Position numbers and translations under genes: made by a program. The notes below the pieces were generated by a model. That model was given only the letters and a program-made list of their open reading frames with translations, did no database searches and was not told the DNA's origin. Of a stretch of 64,000 bases of DNA, positions 8,326-17,470 are shown piece by piece; position 1 is the first letter of the stretch; each line of letters starts with the position of its first letter. The DNA is taken from assembly GCF_021023085.1 (NCBI RefSeq), contig NZ_PGCK01000002.1:124001-188000 (forward strand). Direction: 5' to 3'. Origin of the DNA: Methanooceanicella nereidis (lineage in GTDB: Archaea; Halobacteriota; Methanocellia; Methanocellales; Methanocellaceae).

Positions 8326-8433
8326 ATCTCATATAAATAGCTTTTTCAAGAAATGTTGAAATAGAAACATATAAATACTGCTCATTTGTACTATTATTGA
8401 AATGGCTCGGATCGCATGATCCAGTAGAGGAAT

Positions 8434-9129
8434 ATGACGCGATTATTGTTAATATCGGACATACATGCCAATCTTGAGGCCCTGAGAGCCATAGTCGATA
8501 ATGTATGCTACGATGAGATTTTCTGTATGGGAGACCTTGTGGATTATGGCCCGGACCCTTCAGAATGCATCGAGTGGGTGCGGATCAATAAGGTGCCAAC
8601 TATAAAAGGGAACCATGATAATGCGGTTGCCATGCATGTGGATTGCGGATGCGGGTATAAATATAAACACCTTTCAGAAGCGACGCGCGAATATACATGG
8701 GATAACATCGAACAGAAGGACGAAGATTTTTTAGCTTCGCTTCCGCTTATCATAAACAAAGAGATAGACGGCGTTAAGTTCACTTTTACTCACGGAAGTC
8801 CGTCTTCTTTCTTCGAATATATTTACCCGGATACTACCCGAGAAATACTTGAGCGAATAACTTCTGAACTGGATAGCGATTACCTGGTAGTCGGACATAC
8901 CCATAAGCCCGCTATATTAAATACCTCAAGGATGACCATATTGAACCCCGGGAGCGCGGGCCAGCCCCGTGACGGCGACATAAGAGCTTCTTGCATGGTA
9001 TTTGATACGTTATCAAGGAAAGCGGAGATCATCAGGCTTGACTACGACATTGAGAAGACATGCGGAAAGATCCGGGCATCTATGCCGCATGCGTCGGAGC
9101 TTGAGGCGATATTGAGAAGAGGATATTAA
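8434..9129 (+). CDS. Calcineurin-like metallophosphoesterase of the ars operon
   Basis: A 231-residue YfcE/ApaH-like phosphoesterase. All metal motifs are present: SDIHANLEAL (residues 8-17), GDLVDYGPDP, GNHDNA near residue 59, a His in FTHGSPSS near 119, and GHTHKP near 154. An unusual inserted CGCGYKYKH sequence follows the GNHD motif. It has a GAGG site and shares an operon with acr3 (12-base gap). Phosphoesterases of this type recur beside arsenic genes, but their substrate is not established. It might remove arsenylated or phosphorylated by-products; that is inference. Confidence 0.85.
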   Translation: MTRLLLISDIHANLEALRAIVDNVCYDEIFCMGDLVDYGPDPSECIEWVRINKVPTIKGNHDNAVAMHVDCGCGYKYKHLSEATREYTWDNIEQKDEDFLASLPLIINKEIDGVKFTFTHGSPSSFFEYIYPDTTREILERITSELDSDYLVVGHTHKPAILNTSRMTILNPGSAGQPRDGDIRASCMVFDTLSRKAEIIRLDYDIEKTCGKIRASMPHASELEAILRRGY

Positions 9130-9141
9130 ATAGGTGACAGT

Positions 9142-10200
9142 ATGGTTGAGAGAAAAGAGCTTGGCCTTATAGATAAATTACTGCCGGTATGGATAATCGT
9201 TTGTATGGCGATCGGATTGCTGCTCGGGAAATACATGCCTTCTTTCGGGGAAGCGGCAAGCATAGGCATACCGATAGGGTTGTTCCTGATGATCTACCCG
9301 GCAATGACAAAGATAAGGATGGAAGATCTTAAAAAAGCACTGACAGGAGGGAAACAAGCTGGCATCGTAGTTTTCTTTAATTATGCCGTGAACCCGTTCC
9401 TTCTATGGGCTTTCGGCTACCTGTTCTTCATATTGATCTTCCAGAACACGGGCATGATAAGCCAGGAGATGGCGCAGAGCCTCTGGATAGGATTGATACT
9501 CCTTGGGGTTGCACCATGCATAGCGATGGTGCTCGTATGGACGGATCTTTCATATGGCAACAATGCCCTGGCCATTACGCTGATGGCCTGGAACTCGCTC
9601 ATACAGATGCTGACCACGCCCCTTTATATTGCCCTTATCATAGGCGCCCAGATAGCGCTGGACATGTGGATGATAGGGCAAAGCGTTGTGCTATATCTTG
9701 GCCTCCCCTTGCTGTTAGGATATCTCACAAGGAAGTACTTGATCCGGTGGAAGGGACAGCAATGGTATGATAACAGGATATTGCCGCCGCTTGGCAAGAT
9801 ACAGCTTCTGGCGCTTCTCTTCACGCTCATAGTGATGTTCTCGCTAGAAGGCGACGTGATCATTCAGACACCGGAACTTATCCTTTACATGGCAGTGCCG
9901 CTGACTCTTTTCTTCGGCGTGCTTTTCATGGTGACGTTCGTTACGGCAAAGCTGTTCAAATGCGACTACGAGGACTCCGTAGCCATAGCGTTTAACAGTA
10001 CTGGAAGGAACTTCGAGCTTTCCATAGCCATCGCTTTAACAGCATTTGCTGCGATGCCCATGGTAGCCGTATCCACAGTAATAGGGCCGTTGATCGAAGT
10101 CCCGGTCATGCTGTCACTAGTGTATTTTGCGAGATATGCTAAATACGCGTGGTTTGAGAAAAAGGAAATAATGGTAACTCAAGAGGGCGTAACCTCTTGA
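9142..10200 (+). CDS. acr3: ACR3-type arsenite efflux permease, copy 1
   Basis: Ten-helix arsenite/H+ antiporter of the BASS/ACR3 family, 352 residues. The essential cysteine sits in [12 protein letters not shown] (Cys126), and the second signature FNSTGRNFELSIAIA is near residue 283, with the conserved Asn-Phe-Glu. The pair exports As(OH)3 from the cytoplasm. An AGGTGACA site precedes the ATG, and the gene follows the metallophosphoesterase. The second copy at 12851 keeps the commoner GLARC form, so the two belong to different subgroups and are not a recent tandem duplication. Confidence 0.95.
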   Translation: MVERKELGLIDKLLPVWIIVCMAIGLLLGKYMPSFGEAASIGIPIGLFLMIYPAMTKIRMEDLKKALTGGKQAGIVVFFNYAVNPFLLWAFGYLFFILIFQNTGMISQEMAQSLWIGLILLGVAPCIAMVLVWTDLSYGNNALAITLMAWNSLIQMLTTPLYIALIIGAQIALDMWMIGQSVVLYLGLPLLLGYLTRKYLIRWKGQQWYDNRILPPLGKIQLLALLFTLIVMFSLEGDVIIQTPELILYMAVPLTLFFGVLFMVTFVTAKLFKCDYEDSVAIAFNSTGRNFELSIAIALTAFAAMPMVAVSTVIGPLIEVPVMLSLVYFARYAKYAWFEKKEIMVTQEGVTS

Positions 10201-10266
10201 GATATTTTTTTTATCTTAATAATGCCGTATCGAAAAATATAAGTTCGAAATGTTTTAATACCTGTT

Positions 10267-10286
10267 ATTTCAATAAATATTGAAAT
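10267..10286. promoter_or_regulatory. Probable ArsR operator before arsE
   Basis: ATTTCAA (10267-10273), six bases, TTGAAAT (10280-10286): the same inverted repeat as at 8306. It lies 65 bases before the arsE start, implying that arsE-arsF-arsG has its own arsenic-controlled promoter separate from acr3. Confidence 0.6.
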
Positions 10287-10350
10287 AGATAGGCCATATA
10301 GGTCATGATGCCTACCGGCCGTCCCATATATAATAAAAGGAGATCATACA

Positions 10351-10749
10351 ATGGACAATAAAAAAGTTGAGAATAAGGAGGGCTGCAGCTGTGGCTGTGG
10401 GACAGCGCCGAAAATCATTTACCCATGTTCGGGATCGGCAGATGTGGGAGAGATAGCTGATAGAGCAGCAAGAAAGCTCACCAAAGACGGGGTCGGAAAG
10501 ATGTCGTGCCTTGCCGGAATAGGAGGCGGTATCAGTGGGCTTCTGGCAGTGGCAGATTGTGCTTCAGCCATACTTGTCATTGATGGCTGTCCCCAGAATT
10601 GTGCGAAAAAGACCCTTGAAAAAGCAGGCTATATGGAATTTAAGCATATAATGTTATCCGATATGGGCATGGCAAAGGGTAAGACACCTGTCAATGAAGA
10701 GAACATCGCCAGTGTGACTGAAAAAGGCGAAGAGCTATTAATATCCTAG
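10351..10749 (+). CDS. arsE: ArsE-like putative zinc-binding protein, copy 1
   Basis: A 132-residue cytoplasmic protein of the DGC-domain / putative zinc-binding family to which ArsE belongs. Cysteines dominate: an N-terminal GCSCGCG, YPCSGSADVGEIADRAA, MSCLAGIGG and DGCPQNCAKK. The family is named after its DG-C-x3-C core, seen here as DGCPQNC. It heads the arsE-arsF-arsG operon, the same gene order as the Shewanella operon for nitroaromatic arsenical resistance. A role in binding or reducing the arsenical in the cytoplasm is inferred. A close homologue lacking part of the leader lies at 16833. Confidence 0.85.
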   Translation: MDNKKVENKEGCSCGCGTAPKIIYPCSGSADVGEIADRAARKLTKDGVGKMSCLAGIGGGISGLLAVADCASAILVIDGCPQNCAKKTLEKAGYMEFKHIMLSDMGMAKGKTPVNEENIASVTEKGEELLIS

Positions 10750-10764
10750 ACTTTTTAGCGAATA

Positions 10765-11259
10765 ATGACACAAAAAGATAAAGCTAAAAACTTGCTGGCT
10801 ATCATGCTTATCTGTTTCGTGCTGATAAGCATTGTTTTTTTAGTCTTTAAACATCTACCGGACGACTCCGGAGCACAGGCGGTAAAAGGCAGCGGGGACA
10901 TTGTCGGCATTCAGGGTCCGGCAAATAAAGTCGTAGTGTACTATTTTTACACTAACGCCAGGTGTACATCGTGCCTGAACATGGAGTCATATACGGAACA
11001 GGCACTTATGGAAGGGTTTCCGAAAGAGATAAGCGACGGGACCCTTGAATGGCATGCGGTCAATATAGATAAACTGGAAAACAGGCATTATATAAAAGAT
11101 TATGATCTTTATATTAAATCGGTCATAGTTTCCGGGATAAGGGACGGAAAAGAGGTAAACTGGAAGAACCTGGACAGAGTCTGGGAATTACTGGGAGATA
11201 AAAGCTCATTTATAAGATATGTTCAGGAAAATACCAAAGAATACCTGGAGGACATATAA
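10765..11259 (+). CDS. arsF: ArsF-like membrane-anchored thioredoxin-fold protein, copy 2
   Basis: 164 residues. One N-terminal hydrophobic anchor (LAIMLICFVLISIVFLVF) is followed by an extracytoplasmic thioredoxin-like domain whose CxxC is CTSC in YTNARCTSCLNMESYTEQAL. It is the middle gene of arsEFG; its stop overlaps the arsG start by one base, suggesting coupled translation. It is clearly related to the 4673-5122 copy (similar YF..R/A.C.SC..AE/ESY region) but quite diverged. The role follows the family: partner of ArsG in handling nitroarsenicals, with no flavin site visible. Confidence 0.82.
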   Translation: MTQKDKAKNLLAIMLICFVLISIVFLVFKHLPDDSGAQAVKGSGDIVGIQGPANKVVVYYFYTNARCTSCLNMESYTEQALMEGFPKEISDGTLEWHAVNIDKLENRHYIKDYDLYIKSVIVSGIRDGKEVNWKNLDRVWELLGDKSSFIRYVQENTKEYLEDI

Positions 11260-11948
11260 TGGATAGCCTTATAGTAGGTTCAATGGCCGCGTTATGGCTC
11301 GGCATACTCACTTCGATCAGCCCATGCCCGCTTGCGACCAATATTGCGGCCATATCATTCATAGGAAAGCGTATCGAAAATGTACGACACGTCATATATT
11401 CAGGAATCCTGTATACCTTAGGAAGATCAGTCGTATATGTAATCCTTGGAGCACTTTTAGTGGCCAGCGTTCTATCGATACAGGAAGTTGCCGTATTCCT
11501 TCAGAAATATATGAATGAGCTTCTGGGTCCGATATTGATCATCACGGGGATGATGCTGCTGGAAATGATCAAATTTGAATTTAGGGGCACCGGCATAAGC
11601 CAGAAGGCTTTGCAGAAAGTGAAGAGCGATAACGTATGGAGCTCTGGATTATTAGGCATAATATTCGCCATGGCTTTTTGCCCGGTATCGGCGGCATTAT
11701 TCTTCGGCGGTTTGATACCGCTATCTGTCAGGGACGGGTCAAACACACTGTATCCGGCACTATATGGAATAGGCACAGCGTTGCCAGTAGTCTTTTTCGC
11801 TTTACTGATCGCTTTTAGCGCCAGGTCAGTCAGCAAAGCCTTCAATAAGATCACAAAGATAGAGACGAAAGCAAGAAGGATCACGGGCATATTATTCATA
11901 GCCGTGGGCTTATACTACTCTTTAAGGTATATATTTGGTATTTTTTAG
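11259..11948 (+). CDS. arsG: ArsG-like / CcdA-family membrane protein, copy 2
   Basis: 229 residues, about six helices, DsbD/CcdA-like. The two cysteines are ISPCPLATNIAAISF near residue 23 and AFCPVSAALFFGG near residue 143, in the same positions as in the copy at 3953. The paired transmembrane Cys plus an adjacent membrane-anchored CxxC protein is the plan of a CcdA-ResA style electron relay. Family annotation calls it an aromatic arsenical efflux permease. It ends the operon and converges with the universal stress gene at 11986. Confidence 0.82.
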   Translation: MDSLIVGSMAALWLGILTSISPCPLATNIAAISFIGKRIENVRHVIYSGILYTLGRSVVYVILGALLVASVLSIQEVAVFLQKYMNELLGPILIITGMMLLEMIKFEFRGTGISQKALQKVKSDNVWSSGLLGIIFAMAFCPVSAALFFGGLIPLSVRDGSNTLYPALYGIGTALPVVFFALLIAFSARSVSKAFNKITKIETKARRITGILFIAVGLYYSLRYIFGIF

Positions 11949-11985
11949 TAAGATCTGAATAGAAATCCATTTTCTTTTTTTAAAG

Positions 11986-12840
11986 TCATAAAAATTTGAT
12001 CATCATTACAGGCCTTTTTGCATATCTGACAATATTATCTACTACCGTGCCGGTACGACCTTCGCCGTTATCGTAAGGCCTGGAATCGATGAGTATTAAA
12101 GAAACATCTTCTTCTTCCGCAACCCTGCTTATCTCTTTTGCGGGTTCGCCGATATGCACATGACAATCAATTACAGGTATTATATTATCCAGCATTTCCT
12201 TGATAGCGTCGAGCTTATTTTTTCCTGAAGTGACCAGGCTTTCAATTTCAGCCCCCGTTTCGCCCCTATCGACAATATATGCCAGTATGGCCTCATCGGC
12301 TTTCGGCATCATTTTTACCAGATCAGCCATCGCTTCAGCCCTTGTCCGTTCATCTATCGAGTACAGGACGCGTGAAAATGTCCTTTCACAAAACTTTTCA
12401 TATAGTTCCCCGTCGATATTTTCTATAACACGGTACCTCATGATTAACAGGTTAGTCTTACAATACCTCATCACTTCCGAGGATACGCTTCCAAGTAAAA
12501 GCCCTTTTATAAGGCTCATGCCTTTAGCCCCCATGACGATCAGGGATACGCATTCTTCGTCGGCCATACGGAGTATTTCCTTTGATGGTATGCCGATAGC
12601 AACTTTTACATCGACCTTTAATCCCAGGGATTCCAGGTCTTTTTTCTTTTCATTGATCAAAAGTTCGGCTTCCCGGACCTTTATATTATCAATTTCCTTA
12701 TATTCCCAGTACCCAAGTGTCTTTGAGTCGATAACGTGCAATAGGATAACCTCTTTTGCCCCGGGGATCTCGCATAAGCACTCAAGCATTTTTTGTGAAT
12801 GCTCTGAGAAATCAATAGCATATAATATCTTTTCGAACAT
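11986..12840 (-). CDS. Tandem universal stress protein
   Basis: 284 residues forming two UspA domains. The first (1-145) has the start KILYAIDFSEHSQKML and an ATP-site-like tail MGAKGMSLIKGLLLGSVSSEVMRYC near residue 115. The second (about 150-284) begins FSRVLYSIDERTRAEAM and has lost the glycine motif (IDSRPYDNGEGRTGTVVDNI), so only the first is likely to bind nucleotide. It lies upstream of nothing in its own direction and follows the acr3 gene at 12851 by ten bases, so the two share a transcript. A role in arsenic stress is inferred from the position. Confidence 0.88.
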   Translation of the reverse strand: MFEKILYAIDFSEHSQKMLECLCEIPGAKEVILLHVIDSKTLGYWEYKEIDNIKVREAELLINEKKKDLESLGLKVDVKVAIGIPSKEILRMADEECVSLIVMGAKGMSLIKGLLLGSVSSEVMRYCKTNLLIMRYRVIENIDGELYEKFCERTFSRVLYSIDERTRAEAMADLVKMMPKADEAILAYIVDRGETGAEIESLVTSGKNKLDAIKEMLDNIIPVIDCHVHIGEPAKEISRVAEEEDVSLILIDSRPYDNGEGRTGTVVDNIVRYAKRPVMMIKFL

Positions 12841-12850
12841 TCCAATCCCC

Positions 12851-13951
12851 CTAGTTTCCTCCGCGATCGCATGGCTCTACGTGCATATAATTTGGACGTC
12901 CGTCGGGATGATACCATGCAAGGCTCAGTCGTCTGGCCACATGCACAAGCGCCAGCATGACCGGTACTTCGATAAGAGGTCCGACCACGGCCGCAAAAGC
13001 CTCTCCGGACCCGATCCCGAAGACTGCGACAGCTACGGCAATAGCCAGCTCGAAATTATTACTGGCAGCCGTGAAAGCCAGCGTTGTGGAATCCGCATAT
13101 TTGAACCCCAGCCTATATGACATGATGAAAGAAATAAAGAACATCAGTGCGAAATATATCAATAGTGGTATTGCGATCCTTACGACGTCAAATGGAAGCG
13201 TGACGATATATTCGCCTTTCATTGAGAACATCACGATTATAGTGAATAGAAGGCCGATCAATGCCGTTGGCCCGAGTTTCTTCATAAAAACATTGTCATA
13301 CCAGCCTTTACCTTTACGGCTGATAAGCATATATCGCGTTAAAATACCGCCGATGAAAGGTATTCCCAGGTAGATGAACACAGCTTTCGCTACCTGCCAG
13401 ATAGATATATCAACGACCGCCCCTGCTCCTGCCCCGCCGATCCATGAGGATAACACCGTGACGAAGATATATGCCAGTATTGAATAGAGGAAGACCTGAA
13501 AGACAGAGTTGAGTGCCACAAGCACTGCGCAAAGCTCATTATCGCCGCTTGCCAGCTGGTTCCATACGAGCACCATCGCTATGCACCTGGCAAGCCCTAT
13601 TATAATGATCCCGATACGGTATTCCGGAAGGTCGGGAAGGAAGATCCATGCCAGAGCGAACATCAGTACAGGGCCGATAAACCAGTTTTGTATAAGGGAC
13701 AGACTTAAAGCTTTGCCCTGTTGTCTGATCCGGTATAGCTCCTCATATTTTACGGCAGCCAGAGGAGGATACATCATCCAGATAAGGCCTATGGCAATAG
13801 GCAGGGATACTTCTTCTATGCGTACTGAGTCCAGCACATCCACGACTTCCGGGTATACATAACCTATAGCTACTCCCGCCACCATTGCCAGAAATATCCA
13901 TAGGGTCAAAAATTTACTTATGAAACCCAGTCCAGCACCGTTCATCCCCAT
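12851..13951 (-). CDS. acr3: ACR3-type arsenite efflux permease, copy 2
   Basis: Ten-helix arsenite exporter of 366 residues. It has the canonical [15 protein letters not shown] cysteine motif near residue 120 and [14 protein letters not shown] near 305, marks of the main ACR3 subgroup. The ATG at 13951 follows AGGAGGATCA; the TTG six codons earlier lies over this site and is rejected. It is co-transcribed with the tandem Usp gene. Upstream, 13990-14035 is A/T-rich with TATA-like ATATATTTATATA elements. Confidence 0.95.
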   Translation of the reverse strand: MGMNGAGLGFISKFLTLWIFLAMVAGVAIGYVYPEVVDVLDSVRIEEVSLPIAIGLIWMMYPPLAAVKYEELYRIRQQGKALSLSLIQNWFIGPVLMFALAWIFLPDLPEYRIGIIIIGLARCIAMVLVWNQLASGDNELCAVLVALNSVFQVFLYSILAYIFVTVLSSWIGGAGAGAVVDISIWQVAKAVFIYLGIPFIGGILTRYMLISRKGKGWYDNVFMKKLGPTALIGLLFTIIVMFSMKGEYIVTLPFDVVRIAIPLLIYFALMFFISFIMSYRLGFKYADSTTLAFTAASNNFELAIAVAVAVFGIGSGEAFAAVVGPLIEVPVMLALVHVARRLSLAWYHPDGRPNYMHVEPCDRGGN

Positions 13952-14039
13952 ATTGATCCTCCTGATCAATCGTTCTTTTCATATCCAGAAAAACATAGAT
14001 ATATAATAGTTATAATTTTATATATTTATATAGAGGATG

Positions 14040-14286
14040 CGGCTTAATGAGGTAAAAGTGTTTTAGGCTTCTGAAATGGGCGTTTTATGTCGATTAAAAA
14101 CGTTGTTATGAGTTTATAGAAGCCCCATTTATCTTTGGATTATCATTGTAAAAGACTATCTGATGTTAATATCGCTGTAACGGAAGCGGTTGATAAGGGT
14201 TCTTACAAGTTTTTTGAAAATGTAACTCTTTTATAAGGCCTGTTCATAGCAAGGTGGCTATTTTCATGTCTTTAATAAACATATAA
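14040..14286. other. Gene-free flank of the transposase relic
   Basis: About 250 bases without a gene. GGCTTCT (near 14066) can pair with AGAAGCC (near 14119). This may be a remnant of the element's end, but no clean terminal inverted repeat was matched at the other side. Confidence 0.3.
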
Positions 14287-15070
14287 TTGAGAAGTATCAG
14301 AAGTGTCAGGCAACTGGTAAATGTTCTAAGAAGTGATAAATATATTAAGAAAATTCTTGGCTTTGACCGTTTGCCTGACCATAACACTTCTAGCAAATTT
14401 ACAAAGTTGTTATCCGGGCACCTTGACCGCATTATGACACTTTTAAACAGTATGACAGGGGCTTGTCAATCAAGATCATATTAGTCTTATCTGTATAGTC
14501 AGCACGATATTACAGGAATACAGCATGAAAGACTGTGACACTGATTGTTGTTACGATGATATAAGCAAAGAAAATTACAAATGATACCGTGTGCACATAC
14601 TCTACGATCTTTCCTCGCTATCCTGCTATGTTTCACACTGATAAGAGCGAGCGTTCAGGACAACATACAGATAAGACCACTCATAAAAAATATTCGATAC
14701 AAATACGCTTAACATAAAAGGATTTTTCTCTGACAGGGGATACGGCTCCAAAGAGAATATAAAAAGATCTGAGCCCGGGAATACCCATGATATGCAGAAG
14801 AAATAAATGCAACACCCATAAAAGAGAGAAAATACAGGTTACAAGACCATCACCCCTGTACACGGAAACAGACTGAACAAATTATATAAAAACAGTATGG
14901 ACTGCGAATACACAAATAACCTATTAAAAGAACACCTGGACATGACAGAAGTAAATACCCGGGGAATGGTTAGAACAAGAAAAAAATCGGAGTAACAATG
15001 ATAACAAGACAAATACAAGTACTCTACCTCGCAAAACAAGAAACAAACCCAAGAACAGTAATAATAATAT
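14287..15070 (+). pseudogene. Decayed insertion-sequence transposase
   Basis: The first frame (14287-14484) reads SVRQLVNVLRSDKYIKKILG then FDRLPDHNTSSKFTKLLSGH, the N-terminal pattern of IS4/IS5/IS1182-like transposases (a short DNA-binding helix followed by P-x-NT-x-SKF). Downstream, broken pieces remain readable: RAFRTTYR, GFFSDRGYGSKENIK, GNRLNKLYKNSMDCEYTNN and LLKEHLDMTEVNTRGMVR, which match the usual order of the DDE core's second half and the C-terminal helix. Stops and frame changes separate them. The relic lies between acr3 and an acyltransferase and marks a past insertion into the arsenic island. Confidence 0.65.
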
Positions 15071-15230
15071 GAATTACATCATCACTTGATAAAGTGACAT
15101 ATAGAATTACTAAGCTTGGTATTTTTTTGTTTAATTACCGGTAAATCGCGCATTCAATTGCTTATATTTTAATATGAGTATTTCAAATTATTTTTAAATA
15201 GTTAAAATATGATATACTGGGGGATTGAAC

Positions 15231-16340
15231 GTGAATGATAAGATCAACAGACACGATAACAATTTTGACTTTTTGAGACTTGCTGGCGCATTACTGGTAA
15301 TCTTCTTCACCACTTACGGTGTCCTGGGTGCCTACAAGTTTGACCCGTTGTTTCGACTGACGAACGGCGCACTAACCACTGGTAGCATAGGCGTGGCAAT
15401 ATTTTTTATAATAAGCGGTTACCTGATAACGATGAGCTGGTATAAAAGGCGCAACATCCCAAGGTTCCTATGGGCACGATTCCTGAGGCTGGTACCGGCT
15501 CTCGCAGGGGTAGCACTAGTAACGATTTTTATAATTGGTCCCCTAACCACACATCAAAACCTGTGGGACTATTTTACCAGCCGTGCCACATGGGGTTACT
15601 TAAGCATTATAACGGTGTTCTTCCCGTCTTACTACCTTCCCGATGTTTTCATACACAACCCCAGTAACATGGTAAATGCCGCTTTATGGTCATTACCTGT
15701 AGAATCTACCATGTATCTGATAATATTGGCATTAGGAGTTCTTGGCATATTATATAGAAAATACTTTGTGACACTCTTTACTTTATTGATACTTGGAGCC
15801 CATCTTTATATTAACGTTCATACATTACATACTATTTTGCCGGTCATATCTCATGACATACTAGACCAGCTTAAGCTATATTCACAGATGTTAGGTTATC
15901 CCTTGTATTTCATGGTCGGGTCGATTTATTACCTCAACCAGGATAAAATAAAGTACGACAAGCGCCTTGTACTCATGGCTTCAATTGTCTGGGTGCTATC
16001 ATTCTCGAACTATGAACTATTGCTCCTGACATCATTCATCTGCATACCATACATCGTATTGGGCATCGCATTTACAAGCATACCTTACATTAATGGGATA
16101 GGCAGTAAAGCTGATATAAGCTATGGCCTATACATTTTCCACTACCCGATCCAGCAGACACTATTAAACTTCTTCAGTCTCGATACATTAACTCTGCTCA
16201 TCGCTACGCTTCTTATCACAGTGCCCTTGGCATGGATGTCCTGGCACCTGATCGAAAACAAAGCATTAAGCTTAAAAAATATCCAAATAAAAAATCTCAG
16301 CGTGATGCAGAAACTCAATCTTAGAAAGGTCGAGTATTGA
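15231..16340 (+). CDS. Acyltransferase-3 (OafA-like) protein lacking the catalytic His
   Basis: Integral membrane acyltransferase-3 protein of about 369 residues with ten helices, the family that O-acetylates surface sugars. The family motif is R-x10-H at the end of the first helix. Here FLRLAGALLVIFFTTYGVLG has Arg16, but the His position (27) is Thr. The rest is intact: GSIGVAIFFIISGYLIT, RFLWARFLRLVPAL, and the C-terminal ISYGLYIFHYPIQQ. GTG at 15231 follows a GGGGGA site; TTG at 15225 is the alternative. It shares no operon with the arsenic genes. Either it is inactive or it moves acyl groups differently. Confidence 0.85.
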   Translation: MNDKINRHDNNFDFLRLAGALLVIFFTTYGVLGAYKFDPLFRLTNGALTTGSIGVAIFFIISGYLITMSWYKRRNIPRFLWARFLRLVPALAGVALVTIFIIGPLTTHQNLWDYFTSRATWGYLSIITVFFPSYYLPDVFIHNPSNMVNAALWSLPVESTMYLIILALGVLGILYRKYFVTLFTLLILGAHLYINVHTLHTILPVISHDILDQLKLYSQMLGYPLYFMVGSIYYLNQDKIKYDKRLVLMASIVWVLSFSNYELLLLTSFICIPYIVLGIAFTSIPYINGIGSKADISYGLYIFHYPIQQTLLNFFSLDTLTLLIATLLITVPLAWMSWHLIENKALSLKNIQIKNLSVMQKLNLRKVEY

Positions 16341-16832
16341 TTTTTTTATTTTTCCGGGTTTTTGTGCTTTTGTAGAATGAAAGTCATGTTGTATCTAGTA
16401 GTTGTGATGATTTCTATGCGATTGTTTGAGTAGTGGTTAGGTATTTTCTGTTTTTTGGTTTTAAACAGGCATTTTGGATAATGGGTTCTTTTTTTGGTTA
16501 ATGGTTTAAGAAGTAGTGTTTTTTAGAGTTTGTCGATAGGGTACTTAAAAAATCGAGTCTCTGTAAGAGTATTAGCCGGGTTTTTGCGATTGCAGGGTTC
16601 TTGTGGTCAAGGTACAGTGATTGTTGGAGTATGCTTTCCGGTTGTTTTTAATCTTTTCACCGGTAAGTGTTCTTTTGTTATGACGAGGAGTTCCCAGAGG
16701 CACGCTAAATAAAATTTTATAATCGATGAATATAAACATTTTAATTTTAATAGTTGTTAAAATTAGTGCGGTATTGATCGCATCTCTTTATAACGATCAC
16801 ATTGATACTATGACTATGGCAGGTGCTGTCAA
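16341..16832. other. Gene-free stretch before arsE copy 2
   Basis: About 490 bases. The plus strand is unusually G/T-rich to about 16690, with TTTTTTGG and GGTTTTTG runs; short open frames here have no credible product. The last 110 bases are A/T-rich and hold the arsE promoter region, ending in the GCAGGTGCT ribosome binding site. No 7-6-7 operator was seen. Confidence 0.4.
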
Positions 16833-17261
16833 ATGGATAACAGTAAGGTCTCCGAGAAGAATGATGAACAGGGGTGTATGTGCAGTAAAGCGCCGAATAT
16901 CATATATGCATGTTCCGGTTCCGCAGATGTCGGGGAAATAGCAGACAGGGCAGCAAGGTTGCTTTCAGCTGACGGCGCAGGTAAGATGTCATGCCTTGCA
17001 GGTATCGGCGGCCATATCAGCGGATTACTGGCAGTGGCAGAGGTCGCTTCAAAGATACTCGTCATCGACGGATGCCCGATGGATTGTGGAAAAAATACCC
17101 TGATATTGGCAGGCTACAGAGACATTGAGCATATTCGATTATCGGACATGGGAATGAAAAAAGGTAAGACGCCGGCCATAGACGAAAATGTAGCTATCGT
17201 CGTAGAAAAAGGAAAAGAACTTCTGGCTACAAGGACAGATGGATCAACAAGACCTGAATGA
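16833..17261 (+). CDS. arsE: ArsE-like putative zinc-binding protein, copy 2
   Basis: 142 residues, DGC-domain family. It matches the 10351 gene closely from IIYACSGSADVGEIADRAAR through MSCLAGIGG to DGCPMDCGKN, with LSDMGMKKGKTPA near the C-terminus. The N-terminal cysteine cluster is smaller (GCMCSK), and the tail is longer and basic (LATRTDGSTRPE). Unlike copy 1 it has no arsF-arsG after it; the next gene is thioredoxin reductase. This points to a cytoplasmic function of ArsE that does not require the membrane partners in cis, or to supply in trans. Confidence 0.85.
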   Translation: MDNSKVSEKNDEQGCMCSKAPNIIYACSGSADVGEIADRAARLLSADGAGKMSCLAGIGGHISGLLAVAEVASKILVIDGCPMDCGKNTLILAGYRDIEHIRLSDMGMKKGKTPAIDENVAIVVEKGKELLATRTDGSTRPE

Positions 17262-17470
17262 TGAGAGGTATTTGTAATAGCATGAACATTACAGGATATT
17301 CTCTTATTGATAATACCTGGTCATACTCTTTTTTAAGTTCAAACGTTCCCTGTTGGCCGAGGTCGGTCAAAAAATTTCATCGAAAAGTACAAACAAAGAG
17401 CGTCACCGATGAAAATATATCATGGTTTATCAAATATTAGTATATTAGTTTAAAAGCCGGAGATAAGTGT

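Noticed and set aside
16530-16712. 60-codon frame before arsE copy 2
   Set aside because: Lies in G/T-rich noncoding DNA, no homologue recognised and no ribosome binding site.
17258-17440. 60-codon frame overlapping the arsE copy 2 stop
   Set aside because: No ribosome binding site of its own, no recognisable motif, atypical composition; likely the untranslated gap before trxB.
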